A stretch of 64,000 bases of DNA from JAWLHU01 sp041690255 (GCA_041690255.1 JAWLHU010000011.1:62001-126000); one strand, 5' to 3'. Positions 43,237 to 53,424 are shown, counted from the stretch's first letter. Numbers and translations are program-made. Notes: generated by a model not told the origin, from the sequence alone.

Positions 43237-43927
43237 ATCTAAGTATAGGTATGAAAGTATAAGTGAAACTTAGGCGACCAGGCGCCCGACGATAGGCGTC
43301 CAGGATCGCTTCTTCGTACCGCCGCCGTACCTGGCGGGCGTGGGACGGAACCTGTAACCCCAGCTGCTCCAAGATCTCCCGGTAGAACGCCTTGGGCGTC
43401 AGACTGGAATATCTCTTCCCTGCGCTGCTGGTCCTCCATGGGTGCTGCCTCCTTTGCTGCAACTGCCGCCATTCTCCCACGGCAGACTCTCGGGCAACAG
43501 TCTGACAGGGTTTGTTGGAGGGGGTCAGAGGCGGGGAGATGGGGCAACAAGCCGTTGCAATAGACATAAAGCCCGGGATGACGGTCCCGTCGGGATCCAG
43601 GCTCCGGCGGTCTATCCGACCTTGCTGAAGTGGTTCAGCCGGGGGAACTTGAGTCCGGTATGAATAAACCACTCTCGGAGTGAAAATGCTCCGGGAACTC
43701 GCAGGTGCGATTCCGGGCCCTTCCTTCATTGCGATCCAAGTATTCAAATTCATAACTGGGCAGAAGATTCGAATTGCGGTCCGAAGCTCCAAGAACAAGG
43801 AGATGAACGAGATCTAAGTGTTGATGATACTTTGTTGATCATATGTTTACTCTCAGCTTGATAATGTATAAAGCAATCCGCGCTAGGATCTGATCATAAT
43901 TTTCGGTAAGGATTGGGGAGATCGAGT
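43237..43927. other. Mobile-element debris and AT-rich promoter region
   Basis: About 690 bases with no intact gene. A transposition-ATPase fragment lies at 43283-43408. From about 43800 the DNA becomes AT-rich (TTGATC near 43835, GATAAT near 43860, TATAAA near 43867), a likely promoter for the large surface-protein gene. Exact -10/-35 assignment is uncertain. Confidence 0.5.
43283..43408 (-). pseudogene. Fragment of AAA ATPase transposition helper (TniB/ExeA-like)
   Basis: The segment SLTPKAFYREILEQLGLQVP then ARQVRRRYEEAILDAYRRAP resembles the middle of ATPases paired with DDE transposases. No Walker motifs, start or end are present, so it is a remnant. Confidence 0.55.
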
Positions 43928-46900
43928 ATGCAGTTTCGGCTAAGGAAGTTTTGGTCGGTGACCCTCAGCTTCTTGCTGCTGAGTCAGTTGTTTGTTGGGG
44001 TAGCACCGGCAATGGCAGCCGACGGGGATATTGTTGTGTTATCCGCAGGGGCTACAACATTGGATCTTTCGCTGTCTTCTGAAGCCATTGTTGTGATCGA
44101 TGACGGGCTGACCGTCAGTTACGACGGCGCACTGAATATGACGCTGACCGTTGCAGTCACTGGAGCTGGAAACGTGCTCGGCTACGATGTGAATCTGCTC
44201 CCAGATGGTATGGATGTGACTTTTAACTATTCCCCCGACTCTGTTGTCTTTGAAGGGACAGCAGATGCTGCCGCCTGGCAGTCCTTGCTCAGAAGCGTGA
44301 CGTTGTCCATCGAACCTTCTTCACTGCCGATCTACAATGAAGATCGGACGGTTACAGTGACTACGTTTGCCAACCTTGAGGTGTATGACTACAAGACCGT
44401 CAACGTTATTACTGGCGCGGGAGCCGACCCCGGCGGCGGGGACACAGGTGGTGGAGACCCCGGCGGTGGTGACCCGGGCGGCGGGGATATTACGCCAATC
44501 ATTACCCAGCAGCCTGTCGATTTGACGGTAAATGCCGGGGAGATGGCCAACCTCCGCGTGACAGCAAGTGTCAGTGTAGGGGAATTGAGCTACCAGTGGT
44601 TTCGGAATGTCACGGGAAATCTAGACTATCCTCCCGATTGGGCGGCAATCGAAAATGCAACGGGTTCTACCTATACTGTCCCAACGCAGGTGGCGGGTAC
44701 AACCTACTATTATGTAGATGTGATCAACACGGCAGGCGACATGACGGTGACCATTTTCAGCGACTTCGTCCAGGTGACGGTGCTTGCGGTGACGAATGCG
44801 GAAGCACCAACGATCACCACGCAGCCTGTTGGAGCTACGGTCACCGCAGGCCAGAGCGCCAGCCTGAGCGTGACGGCCACCGGTACAGGAACCTTAAGCT
44901 ACCAGTGGTACAGCAATGCCACCAACAGCAACAGCGGCGGCACCATGATTGAGGGCGCGACTGGCGCCACCTATGCCCCACCCACCGCCGAGGCAAGCGC
45001 AACCTACTACTACGTCGTCATCACCAATACCGATGAGACCGTAACCGGCAACCAGACGGCGACCGCCACCAGCGACGCCATCCTGGTGACCGTCAATGCC
45101 CTCACGCATGCGGAGGCGCCCACGATCACTACGCAGCCTGTGGGCGCCACGGTCAACGCAGGCCAGAGCGCCAGCCTGAGCGTGACGGCCACCGGTACAG
45201 GAACCTTGAGTTACCAGTGGTACAGCAATGCCACCAACAGCAACAGCGGCGGCACCGCGATCGACGGCGCGACCAGCGCTACCTACGCTGCACCCACCGC
45301 CGAGGCAAGCGCAACCTACTACTACGTCGTCATCACCAATACCGATGAGACCGCAACGGGCAACCAGACGGCGACCGCCACCAGCGACGCCGTCCTGGTG
45401 ACCGTCAATGCGCTCACACATGCGGAGGCGCCCACGATCACCACGCAGCCTGTGGGCGCCATGGTCAATGTCGGGGGCAGCGCCAGCCTGAGCGTGACCG
45501 CCACCGGTACAGGAACCCTCAGCTACCAGTGGTACAGCAATGCCACCAACAGCAACAGCGATGGCACCGCGATCGACAGCGCGACCGGCACCACCTATGC
45601 TGCGCCCACGACCACAGCCGGAGAGACCTACTACTACGTCGTCATCACCAATACCGATGAGACCGCAACCGGCAACCAGACGGCGACCGCCACCAGCGAC
45701 GCCGTTCTGGTGACCGTCAATGCCTCAGGACCAATCATCACCACGATTGCCGGAATTGGCAGCGGCGGCTATTCAGGAGACGGAGGTCCGGCCAAAGAAG
45801 CGCGACTAAATAACCCGTATGGTGTGGCGATCGATGCCAGTGGGAATCTGTACATCGCGGATTATACCAACCATCGGATTCGGAAAGTCGCGCCGGATGG
45901 AACGATCAGCACGGTGGCAGGAACCGGCAGTTCAGGATATTCGGGAGACGGCGGTCCGGCTGACCAGGCGCGATTCAACTCGCCAGCGGGGATTGCGGCA
46001 GATAGCAGCGGGAATCTGTATATCGCTGATCGATACAATAACCGGATCCGAAAAGTCGCACCGGATGGAACGATCAGCACCGTGGCGGGAACCGGCGGTG
46101 CAGGATATTCGGGAGACGGTGGCCCCGCCGCCCAGGCGCAGATCAACTCGCCAACTGGGGTTACGCTGGATAGCAGCGGGAATCTGTATATCGCTGATCG
46201 ATACAACAACCGGATCCGGAAAGTCGCGCCGGATGGAACGATCAGCACGGTGGCAGGAACCGGCAGTTCAGGATATTCGGGTGACGGCGGTCCTGCTGAC
46301 CAAGCTCAACTATACTGGCCATTTGGGGTCGTGTTAGACAGCAGCGGGAATCTGTATATCACGGATTACTCTAACCATCGGATCCGGAAAGTCGCGCCGG
46401 ATGGAACGATCAGCACGGTGGCGGGAACCGACGCTTCGGGATCTGCGGGAGACGGCGGTCCTGCTGTTCAGGCGACACTAAGTAGTCCAGCTGGAATCGC
46501 AATGGACGGCGCCGGGAATCTTTATGTTGCCGTATATGGTGGCAGCTCGGTGCGAAAGATTGCCCTGGATGGAACGATCAGTACGGTGGCAGGAACCGGC
46601 AGTTCAGGATATTCAGGAGACGGCGGACCGGCGGACGAAGCGCAGGTGAACAGGCCACTTGGGGTAGCGGTAGACGGCAACGGGAATGTGTATATCGCGG
46701 ATACATTTAACCACCGGATCCGGCAGGTCGCACTGCCAGCCCACGCCGAAGCGCTCACGATCACCGTGCAGCCTGTGGGCGCCACGGTCAACGTAGGCCA
46801 GAGCGCCATCCTGAGCGTGACGGCCACCGGTACAGGAACCTTAAGCTACCAGTGGTACAGCAATACCACCAACAGCAACAGCGGCGGCACCCTGATTGAG

Positions 46901-48922
46901 GGCGCGACCGGCGCCACCTATGCCGCACCCACCGCCACTGTGGGCACGACCTACTATTATGTGGTGGTCACCAACACCGATGAGACCGCAACCGGCAACC
47001 AGACCGCCACCGCCACCAGTGACGCTGTTGTGGTGACGGTCAATGCACCACCGATCATCGTACAGCCATCAGGCAACGCCAATCTAAGCAGCCTGTCACT
47101 GTCGGCAGGGCAGCTAACGCCCGGGTTCAGCCCTGCTACGATCAGTTACACAGCAAATGTTGAGAATGCGGTGACGTCGGTCTCCGTCTCGGCATCCGCT
47201 GCGGAAGCCGGCGCAACCGTGGCGGGGACGGGAACGTTTGACTTGACGGTCGGATCAAACAGCATAACGGTTGTGGTCACGGCTCCGAACGGTCAGACGC
47301 AGAGCTATTCGGTCAACGTCATTCGGGCCGCATCGAACGATGCCAGCCTGAGTGCATTGAGCATTTCGGCCGGGACGCTCACACCTGGTTTTGCTCCAAC
47401 CGTCACATCCTACAGTGTCCAGGTTGAAAACGATGTGACTTCGGTAACGGTATCCGGTACACCGACCCATCCTGGCGCTACCGTCTCCGTGAGCGGAGGG
47501 GCTAACCTACAGGTTGGCTCAAACAGCATCACCGTTTCGGTCACAGCTCAGGACGGCGTCACCACCAGCACATACGGCCTATCCGTGACGAGGGCTCAGG
47601 CAGCCCCAGCGCCTGCCCCAGCGCCTGCCCCAGCGCCGGCCTCACCGCCTGCCCCACCGACTCCATCTCCCGTCACCAGCAGCCCCAATCATCAGGTGAT
47701 CACAGCCAAGGTGAGCACCGGAACGGAAATGGATGAGAACGGCAGGGAGACCCAGGTTACAAGGGTGGATGCAACGGATCTGCAGAGCCAGCTTGGCCAA
47801 GACAGCGATAAGAAAGCCGTCGTGATTCCGGTGAATTTGAGCACCGGAAAAGCAACTGCGACGCTCTCCGTGAATGCAACGGAACAGACGGCCTCCAACA
47901 ACAAGGAGAACCTCATAGTCGTCCAATCGAACGAAGCATCGTACTCGCTTCCTGCCAATCTGGTGAGTAAGACCAGCATCAGTAACGCCCTGGGCACGTC
48001 CGATCAGGACGCGAGCAATGCTGAAGTTCACGTAACGATCGAAGAGAAACCGGATACGACGGTGACCCGTGGCAAATCGAAGCTGGTGTCGAAGGTCCTT
48101 GACTTTTCGATCACCGTCTCTAGCGGGAGTTCCTCCACAGAATTGAACAACTTCGGTTCCACGTACGTCGACCGCAGCATCGACTTAACCTCTGCCACAA
48201 ATCCCAGCAAGTCCGTAGGCGTTGTCGTGAACAGTGATGGAACGATCAGTCCGGTCCCGACTGAGTTTGTCGAGACTGACGGCAAACAGGTGGCCGTATT
48301 GAAGCGCAACGCGAACTCGACTTACGCCGTATTGGAGAACGACGTTGTGCTCCATGACATTGCCGGCCACTGGGGCGAATCCACCATTCAGTTGCTGGCC
48401 GATAAGCTGATTGTCAACGGATTCGGGGACGGGTCCTTCCGCCCGAATCAGCAGGTGACCCGAGCGGAGTTTGTTGCGCTTCTCGTGCGGGCGCTCGGAC
48501 TGGTCACGGTGCAGACAGAGAATGATCCGTTCAAGGATGTGCCTCCCGATGCCTGGTATGCCGGAGCTTTGGCGGCAGCCAAGGAGGCCGGACTGGTCAA
48601 CGGCTATCCAGACGGCACCTTCCGAGCCGATCAGAGCATCACGCGTCAGGATGCAACCGTCCTGCTGGGCAACGCCATCACCTTCTTGCAGTTGCAAGGG
48701 CAACGGACGCAAGCCGATGCGGACCAGGCGCTTAGCCACTACTCAGACAAGGATCAGGTAGCCGGATATGCCCAGTCGGCTGTGGGATTGGCCAGTGCAT
48801 TGGGCATTCTTCAGGGGCCCGGCGACGGTACCTTCCATCCACTGAGAACCGCCACGCGAGCGGAAACGGTGGTCATGATGAAGAGACTGATGGATTTGGC
48901 TGGGTTTATCACAAGCGAATAG
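43928..48922 (+). CDS. Giant SLH-anchored surface protein with Ig-like and NHL repeats
   Basis: 1664 residues from ATG 43928 (GGGGAG seven bases upstream). Order: signal peptide (SFLLLSQLFVGVAPAMA), a ~140-residue N-domain, a GGGD-rich linker, one diverged and three near-identical Ig-like domains (PTITTQPVGATVTAGQSASL, LSYQWYSNATNSNSGGT), six NHL repeats of 56 residues (GYSGDGGPADQA, GNLYIADRYNNRIRKVAPDG), another Ig-like domain, two cadherin-like beta-sandwich domains (LSLSAGQLTPGFSPATISYT), a Pro/Ala linker, ~260 unassigned residues, and three C-terminal SLH domains (GHWGESTIQLLADKLIVNGF, YAGALAAAKEAGLVNGYPDG). SLH domains bind wall pyruvylated polysaccharide. Probably adhesion or S-layer function. 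Base composition is lower in GC than flanks. Confidence 0.9.
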   Translation: MQFRLRKFWSVTLSFLLLSQLFVGVAPAMAADGDIVVLSAGATTLDLSLSSEAIVVIDDGLTVSYDGALNMTLTVAVTGAGNVLGYDVNLLPDGMDVTFNYSPDSVVFEGTADAAAWQSLLRSVTLSIEPSSLPIYNEDRTVTVTTFANLEVYDYKTVNVITGAGADPGGGDTGGGDPGGGDPGGGDITPIITQQPVDLTVNAGEMANLRVTASVSVGELSYQWFRNVTGNLDYPPDWAAIENATGSTYTVPTQVAGTTYYYVDVINTAGDMTVTIFSDFVQVTVLAVTNAEAPTITTQPVGATVTAGQSASLSVTATGTGTLSYQWYSNATNSNSGGTMIEGATGATYAPPTAEASATYYYVVITNTDETVTGNQTATATSDAILVTVNALTHAEAPTITTQPVGATVNAGQSASLSVTATGTGTLSYQWYSNATNSNSGGTAIDGATSATYAAPTAEASATYYYVVITNTDETATGNQTATATSDAVLVTVNALTHAEAPTITTQPVGAMVNVGGSASLSVTATGTGTLSYQWYSNATNSNSDGTAIDSATGTTYAAPTTTAGETYYYVVITNTDETATGNQTATATSDAVLVTVNASGPIITTIAGIGSGGYSGDGGPAKEARLNNPYGVAIDASGNLYIADYTNHRIRKVAPDGTISTVAGTGSSGYSGDGGPADQARFNSPAGIAADSSGNLYIADRYNNRIRKVAPDGTISTVAGTGGAGYSGDGGPAAQAQINSPTGVTLDSSGNLYIADRYNNRIRKVAPDGTISTVAGTGSSGYSGDGGPADQAQLYWPFGVVLDSSGNLYITDYSNHRIRKVAPDGTISTVAGTDASGSAGDGGPAVQATLSSPAGIAMDGAGNLYVAVYGGSSVRKIALDGTISTVAGTGSSGYSGDGGPADEAQVNRPLGVAVDGNGNVYIADTFNHRIRQVALPAHAEALTITVQPVGATVNVGQSAILSVTATGTGTLSYQWYSNTTNSNSGGTLIEGATGATYAAPTATVGTTYYYVVVTNTDETATGNQTATATSDAVVVTVNAPPIIVQPSGNANLSSLSLSAGQLTPGFSPATISYTANVENAVTSVSVSASAAEAGATVAGTGTFDLTVGSNSITVVVTAPNGQTQSYSVNVIRAASNDASLSALSISAGTLTPGFAPTVTSYSVQVENDVTSVTVSGTPTHPGATVSVSGGANLQVGSNSITVSVTAQDGVTTSTYGLSVTRAQAAPAPAPAPAPAPASPPAPPTPSPVTSSPNHQVITAKVSTGTEMDENGRETQVTRVDATDLQSQLGQDSDKKAVVIPVNLSTGKATATLSVNATEQTASNNKENLIVVQSNEASYSLPANLVSKTSISNALGTSDQDASNAEVHVTIEEKPDTTVTRGKSKLVSKVLDFSITVSSGSSSTELNNFGSTYVDRSIDLTSATNPSKSVGVVVNSDGTISPVPTEFVETDGKQVAVLKRNANSTYAVLENDVVLHDIAGHWGESTIQLLADKLIVNGFGDGSFRPNQQVTRAEFVALLVRALGLVTVQTENDPFKDVPPDAWYAGALAAAKEAGLVNGYPDGTFRADQSITRQDATVLLGNAITFLQLQGQRTQADADQALSHYSDKDQVAGYAQSAVGLASALGILQGPGDGTFHPLRTATRAETVVMMKRLMDLAGFITSE
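44797..45732 (+). repeat. Three 312-bp tandem repeats encoding Ig-like domains
   Basis: Units start near 44797, 45109 and 45421 with an exact 312-base period (104 codons) and high DNA identity. A fourth, more diverged unit lies at about 46739-47048 beyond the NHL block. High identity at DNA level suggests recent duplication or gene conversion. Confidence 0.85.
45737..46731 (+). repeat. Six 168-bp tandem repeats encoding NHL blades
   Basis: Period 168 bases (56 codons), with strongly conserved CGGAAAGTCGCGCCGGATGG and GGAACGATCAGCACGGTGGC segments. The fifth unit is the most diverged. Six blades would form a complete six-bladed propeller. Confidence 0.85.
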
Positions 48923-48937
48923 ATCCAGCAGATCAAC

Positions 48938-48986
48938 AATCGCCCTCACTGAGCCATTTTGGCCAGGCAGAGGGCGATTTCTTTTT
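48938..48986 (+). terminator. Rho-independent terminator after surface-protein gene
   Basis: AATCGCCCTC (48938-48947) pairs perfectly with GAGGGCGATT (48970-48979), followed by TCTTTTT. Confidence 0.85.
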
Positions 48987-49111
48987 GGCTGTTGACACGG
49001 AGGTATATTGAGAAATGGAGCCGAAGTAGCGGTAGTATTCCGCCGACGGTAGGATTGTCGCTTTCGTCACGGGTTCAATCTTACAATCCAGCACAGGGGG
49101 AGAGTCATCGA

Positions 49112-52100
49112 GTGATAGTCAAGACAAAGCTGCATATTCCCCGTGTGCCGAAAGGTCTAGTCGACCGTACCCGGTTGATGGACTTGTTAGACGAGGGGAT
49201 GGAAGCCAAGCTGACACTGGTTACCGCGCCGGCCGGCTATGGGAAGACAACAGCGTTAAGTCAGTGGGCTAGACGACAGGACAAACTAGCAGCGTGGGTC
49301 TCACTGGGTCGAGGCGATGACGACTGGGTGCAGTTTTGGAGCTACGTCACCGCAGCGATCCAGGAAAGGATCCCCGGTTATGGCCATACAGTCTGGCCGC
49401 TGATTGAGAGGGGGCCGTCCGCTTCTTCGGTATCCACAGAACCTGCAATGGCGGCCAAACTGCGTGAACTGGACCAAATATCAGGTGAACTTGCGATCGT
49501 CCTCGACGATCTTCACCTGATTGAGGATCCGGCAATCTATAGATCGCTAAGTTTTCTGCTGGAGTATCTGCCTCCTCATGTTCATTTCTATCTGGCAAGC
49601 CGTGCGGAACTGCCCTTTCCGACCGCCAGGATTCTGGCCAAAGGTGATATGCGGCGAATCACGATGCAGGATCTGCGTTTTCAATCGGACGAGGGGGTTG
49701 TCTTTTTCCGTGATGCGATGGATTTCGCTTTGACGCGCAGACAGGTCGCGAAGCTGTGCCATCAGACGGAGGGCTGGATCAGCGGACTGCAACTCGCGGC
49801 GATTTCACTGAGACACAGCGACAATGTCGCGGAGTCCATTCGGCAATTCAGCGGTCATCAGCATGATATCGCCAGGTATTTGCTGGAGGAGGTGTTTCAG
49901 AACCAACCGGAAGAGATGCGTCATTTCATGCTCCGTACGTCCATTCTCAGCCGCATGAATCATTCGCTCTGTCAGGCCGTTACGGGTCAGGCGAACGTGC
50001 GGATGCACTTGGAGCGCCTGGAGCGGGACCACCTGTTTGTCATCCCTCTGGATGACCAAGGGAACTGGTATCGCTATCATCACCTATTATCAAGTTTTCT
50101 GCAGCGAATGCTCTCTCGACAGCCGGCCGATGAGGTGGCCCAGGTGCACGTGAGGGCGGCAAGATGGCTGGAAACCCATGACTTTGTGGAAGACGCGGCG
50201 GAGCACTACTTGTCCGGGCAGCACTATGAGGATGTCGTTCGGCTGATGGAGACGCATCTTTCCACCCTGATCCACCGGAAGATTGCAACAATCAGCCGAT
50301 GGATCCTGCAAGTGCCGGAACGCTTCCTGATCCATCGGCCGAGGTTGGAAGTCTTCTACTGTCACCTGCTGTTTGCGACCAGGCAATGGAGTCAGATTCC
50401 GTTGAAGGTTGAACAGGTCCTCGCTCGCTATGAAACCCAGCCGCCGCAGATGCACGAAGCGGAATGGAAGCCCATCTTGGGCGATCTATACGCAATTGAT
50501 GCCGTATCGCACTACATTCAGAAAGACTTGGAGCGTGCGGCGGACGGCCTCATACGCGCCGACCGATATTTGTCGATCGAAAGCCTGTTCATTCAGGCCG
50601 GGTACAACAAGCATTTTGGCTTGGAAGAGTTCGATGACCCCTTGGGATTTGTGAACGATTATCATCGGGCTGCCGCTTATCTGCAAAGAATGATGAAGCA
50701 TTGGCAACCCGGGAGTGAGCATCCCTATGCGGCACCCGTCTATGCTTCATACACCAATCTGCTCTATGAGTGGGACCGGTTGGAAGAGGCTGAAGCATGC
50801 ATTAGCCAGTTCATCGTGCGCAACGAACAACCGTTCAATCCCAGGAATCTGTTCCACACACGTGTTGCTGCTGCAAGGGTTCAGCAAGGACTCGGCAACC
50901 CAACTGTGGCCCAAGCATGGCTGGAACAGTTGAAACTGCAGATCGACTCTCCGGACTATGCGCTGTTTATGCGCAAGATCGAAGCGGAACAAGGTCGGCT
51001 CTATGCCCGCCAAGGTGATTATGAACAGAGCAAGCAATGGCTCCAACGCTGTGGGATGGCCTATACGGATCAAGTGTCGCTTGGCAGTGCGTTTGAATAC
51101 CTGGCATTCGCGGAGGTTCTGGCGGCCTGCGATCAAGGCGAGGAAGCGTTGGCTTTGACCGATCAGCTGATTCAGCTGCTGGAGAGAGAGGATCGCTTGC
51201 GGGACCGGACCAAGGCCATCATCCTGCAGAGTGTACTATTGTTTGGGATCGGCCAGCAGGAGAAAGGGATCTTACGGCTGGAGACGTCCTTACGGCTGGC
51301 TCAGCCGCAAGGGTTCATCCGCAGTTTCGTCGATCAAGGTCACACCATGGCGCAGTTGCTGTCTGCCTATGTGCAGGGTGCTTCAGCCCCTTCTGCTTTA
51401 CTCGATTATGCGCGCAGGTTGCTGCAAGCCTTCCCAGACTTCCAGCCGCATCCGGACAAGATGAAGCAGGGCCAGGTGCGCTGCTTTGGTCGGTTTGACG
51501 TAGAAGGGAGGGAAGAAGGCGGAGGTCCTGTCAAGTGGCGCACCGCCAAAACGGAGGAGCTGATGGCCTACCTGATCCATCATCGCGGCGACCCGGTCTC
51601 CCGGGATCTCATACTTGATAGCTTGTGGGGAGATGTGGATATGCACAGGGCCAGCGCCCAACTCAACACAACCGTCTACTATCTGCGACAAAACCTGAGC
51701 GCTGTCGGGCTCAAAGAGATCGTTAAAAATAGCAGAGGCTACTACCGCATTCAGGTGGAACCATTGGATTGTGATTACGATGAATTTCGGCAGATGGTAT
51801 CCGTTGGAATACCGGCCCATGGAGGCGTTACCAAAGAGCTTGACGACAAATTGGCCAAGCTATATCGGACAGGCTATCTGTCGGGTCATGATTATCCATG
51901 GGCGGAAGAGACTCGCACCCGTTTGGAGAGCGAGTATGTTAAGCTGCTGCTCCAGATTCATGACCGTTACCTGGAGGAACGGGCGTTTTCTGCTGCGGCG
52001 CTCGTGTTGAAGCGAATTCTGGAACTCCAGCCGTTTAATGAGGAGATTCATGCCAGGCTGATCCACATCTTTGTGCTGGCGGGTGATCGTGTCTCCGCTA

Positions 52101-52192
52101 AGAGACACTATGAGTTCCTTAAGGATATGCTTCAAACAGAGCTAGGGGTAGAACCGAAAGAGTCAGTAAGGCAGTGGCTGCATCAGATTTAG
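49112..52192 (+). CDS. MalT-like ATPase regulator with C-terminal BTAD domain
   Basis: 1026 residues from GTG 49112, GGGGGAGA upstream. The N-terminus is MalT-like (KLHIPRVPKGLVDRTRLM) with Walker A TAPAGYGKTTALSQWARR and Walker B-like ELAIVLDDLHLIED. A TPR-like middle is followed by a winged-helix OmpR/SARP-type segment (RCFGRFDVEGREE, KTEELMAYLIHHRGDPVSRD, LNTTVYYLRQNLS) and a BTAD domain to the end (ALVLKRILELQPFNEEIHAR). Such proteins are ATP-dependent transcription activators. It lies just after the surface-protein gene, separated by a terminator, and shares its lower GC, so it may control that gene (inference). An upstream extension of the frame overlaps the terminator and is unlikely. 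Confidence 0.87.
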   Translation: MIVKTKLHIPRVPKGLVDRTRLMDLLDEGMEAKLTLVTAPAGYGKTTALSQWARRQDKLAAWVSLGRGDDDWVQFWSYVTAAIQERIPGYGHTVWPLIERGPSASSVSTEPAMAAKLRELDQISGELAIVLDDLHLIEDPAIYRSLSFLLEYLPPHVHFYLASRAELPFPTARILAKGDMRRITMQDLRFQSDEGVVFFRDAMDFALTRRQVAKLCHQTEGWISGLQLAAISLRHSDNVAESIRQFSGHQHDIARYLLEEVFQNQPEEMRHFMLRTSILSRMNHSLCQAVTGQANVRMHLERLERDHLFVIPLDDQGNWYRYHHLLSSFLQRMLSRQPADEVAQVHVRAARWLETHDFVEDAAEHYLSGQHYEDVVRLMETHLSTLIHRKIATISRWILQVPERFLIHRPRLEVFYCHLLFATRQWSQIPLKVEQVLARYETQPPQMHEAEWKPILGDLYAIDAVSHYIQKDLERAADGLIRADRYLSIESLFIQAGYNKHFGLEEFDDPLGFVNDYHRAAAYLQRMMKHWQPGSEHPYAAPVYASYTNLLYEWDRLEEAEACISQFIVRNEQPFNPRNLFHTRVAAARVQQGLGNPTVAQAWLEQLKLQIDSPDYALFMRKIEAEQGRLYARQGDYEQSKQWLQRCGMAYTDQVSLGSAFEYLAFAEVLAACDQGEEALALTDQLIQLLEREDRLRDRTKAIILQSVLLFGIGQQEKGILRLETSLRLAQPQGFIRSFVDQGHTMAQLLSAYVQGASAPSALLDYARRLLQAFPDFQPHPDKMKQGQVRCFGRFDVEGREEGGGPVKWRTAKTEELMAYLIHHRGDPVSRDLILDSLWGDVDMHRASAQLNTTVYYLRQNLSAVGLKEIVKNSRGYYRIQVEPLDCDYDEFRQMVSVGIPAHGGVTKELDDKLAKLYRTGYLSGHDYPWAEETRTRLESEYVKLLLQIHDRYLEERAFSAAALVLKRILELQPFNEEIHARLIHIFVLAGDRVSAKRHYEFLKDMLQTELGVEPKESVRQWLHQI

Positions 52193-52679
52193 CCTACAGT
52201 AGAAACCGAAAGTTGATGCAAGGCCACTGCATGGCCCGGTGGCCTTTGGAATCTGCCGCGTGTTCTTTACTTTAAGCCATTGTTCAATAGATGAATCTCT
52301 TTGACAACTTCCACAGGGTCGGATGGGGGCTCATTAACACCCAGGGGCGGAGAAGGTTTCACGCGATGCGCTTAATAGGTGGCTCCAAAGAGGGGCCCCA
52401 CGTGCTCAGGCCTGTACACAGAAAGACAGGTTGTCAGCCTTGCATCTAGGAGAACCCATGCGTAAAGCCTCGATTGGACCACCAATCCGGTAGTTCGATC
52501 GTGGTCTTCTGTGCCTATGCAACGATGAATAATCGAACCCCCTGGGGTCTGGCAGGGCGTTGCCCAGGGGTTCTTGCTATTTCCCTCAAACGATAACGGA
52601 GAGGGCTTCCAAAGAAGTTCCCTCCCCGCCTATTGCCATCCTGTTGGTAACCCGTTGGCGATTGCCAAATATCGTCGGC
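52193..52679. other. Intergenic region, one hairpin, no gene seen
   Basis: AAGGCCAC (52220-52227) pairs with GTGGCCTT (52239-52246), then T; a likely terminator for the regulator gene. A small stem GATTGG/CCAATC lies near 52472-52487. No coding region was recognised in the remainder. Confidence 0.6.
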
Positions 52680-52928
52680 CCCGACAATTAGCCGGGACTC
52701 TTCAACGATCCACAGGCGATGCTCGACAGTTTCTGCCTGGAGTGCAGGCAGAAGTCGGGCAAACAGGTTCCTGATCTCCGGAATGGCTTGAGAGACAGGA
52801 CGCAGTACGATAATCCCAAGGTGCTGGTCAGGGTATGCACGAATATCAGGGAAGTCAAGATCCAGCGTAATAAGGACGCGCCCTTCGCGGGTTCTTTCGA
52901 TGGCTATTTGAGGAGGCGCTGATTCCAA
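52680..52928 (-). pseudogene. DUF5615 PIN-like toxin remnant
   Basis: Reading leftward from 52928: ESAPPQIAIERTREGRVLIT, LDLDFPDIRAYPDQHLGIIV and LRPVSQAIPEIRNLFARLLP. This matches my memory of the C-terminal two thirds of DUF5615 PIN-like proteins (EGRVLITLDLDF, GIIVLR). The N-terminal catalytic Asp region is missing, cut where the recombinase remnant begins. The beginning would need a TTG codon. Non-functional. Confidence 0.6.
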
Positions 52929-52952
52929 AAAACCCTGCGTTGAAGCTGAAAG

Positions 52953-53180
52953 AACCTAAGGCGCCTAAGGCAGTCCCGAGCCGCATCAGCGAGGCGCAGG
53001 GACCTGTCCACCCGCACCGATATCGAACCCGCTCTTTTTGCCACCTCGTCGCCCACTCGCCGCATGTCGACCTGATATATGCGGAGTATTGTCAAGGCTG
53101 TCGCCGGTCGATGTGGACTAGCCAAGAAGGTCTCCCCCAACATGTTGCGCCATACCTTGGCGACAACCCTGTTGAACCAA
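52953..53180 (+). pseudogene. Tyrosine recombinase, C-terminal part with nonsense codon
   Basis: The frame reads DIEPALFATSSPTRRMST, TGA, YMRSIVKAVAGRCGLAKKVS, PNMLRHTLATTLLNQGAG. This is the recombinase block with catalytic H-x-x-R (LRHT). Homology stops before the catalytic Tyr, where IstB-like sequence begins. The TGA replaces the Arg codon usual in R-M-S-T-R-Y. Confidence 0.7.
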
Positions 53181-53424
53181 GGGGCTGGCCCCGGTCTCCG
53201 CCGCCGAGTCCCGCGACATCCTGGAGGTGGTCGATGACCGTGCGCAAAAGCGCTCCACTATCGTGGCCAGTCAGTTGCCGCTGGATCACTGGTACAGCAG
53301 CATCGGGGACCCCACGGTTGCTGACGCCATCTTGGACCGCCTCGTGCACGGGGCTCACAAGTTGCTGTTGAAGAGGGAATCGATGCGAAAGGTGGCGAAG
53401 TCCCCGTCCATGATGGTTCCGGCA
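53181..53424 (+). pseudogene. IS21 helper ATPase IstB, C-terminal fragment
   Basis: LAPVSAAESRDILEVVDDRA, QKRSTIVASQLPLDHWYSSI, GDPTVADAILDRLVHGAHKL and ESMRK match the end of IstB. The ATP-binding N-terminus is absent. It abuts the recombinase remnant in frame, a product of rearrangement. Confidence 0.75.

Noticed and set aside
52904..53143. Minus-strand protein-coding gene
   Set aside because: The opposite strand encodes recognisable tyrosine-recombinase sequence, so this frame is a shadow.
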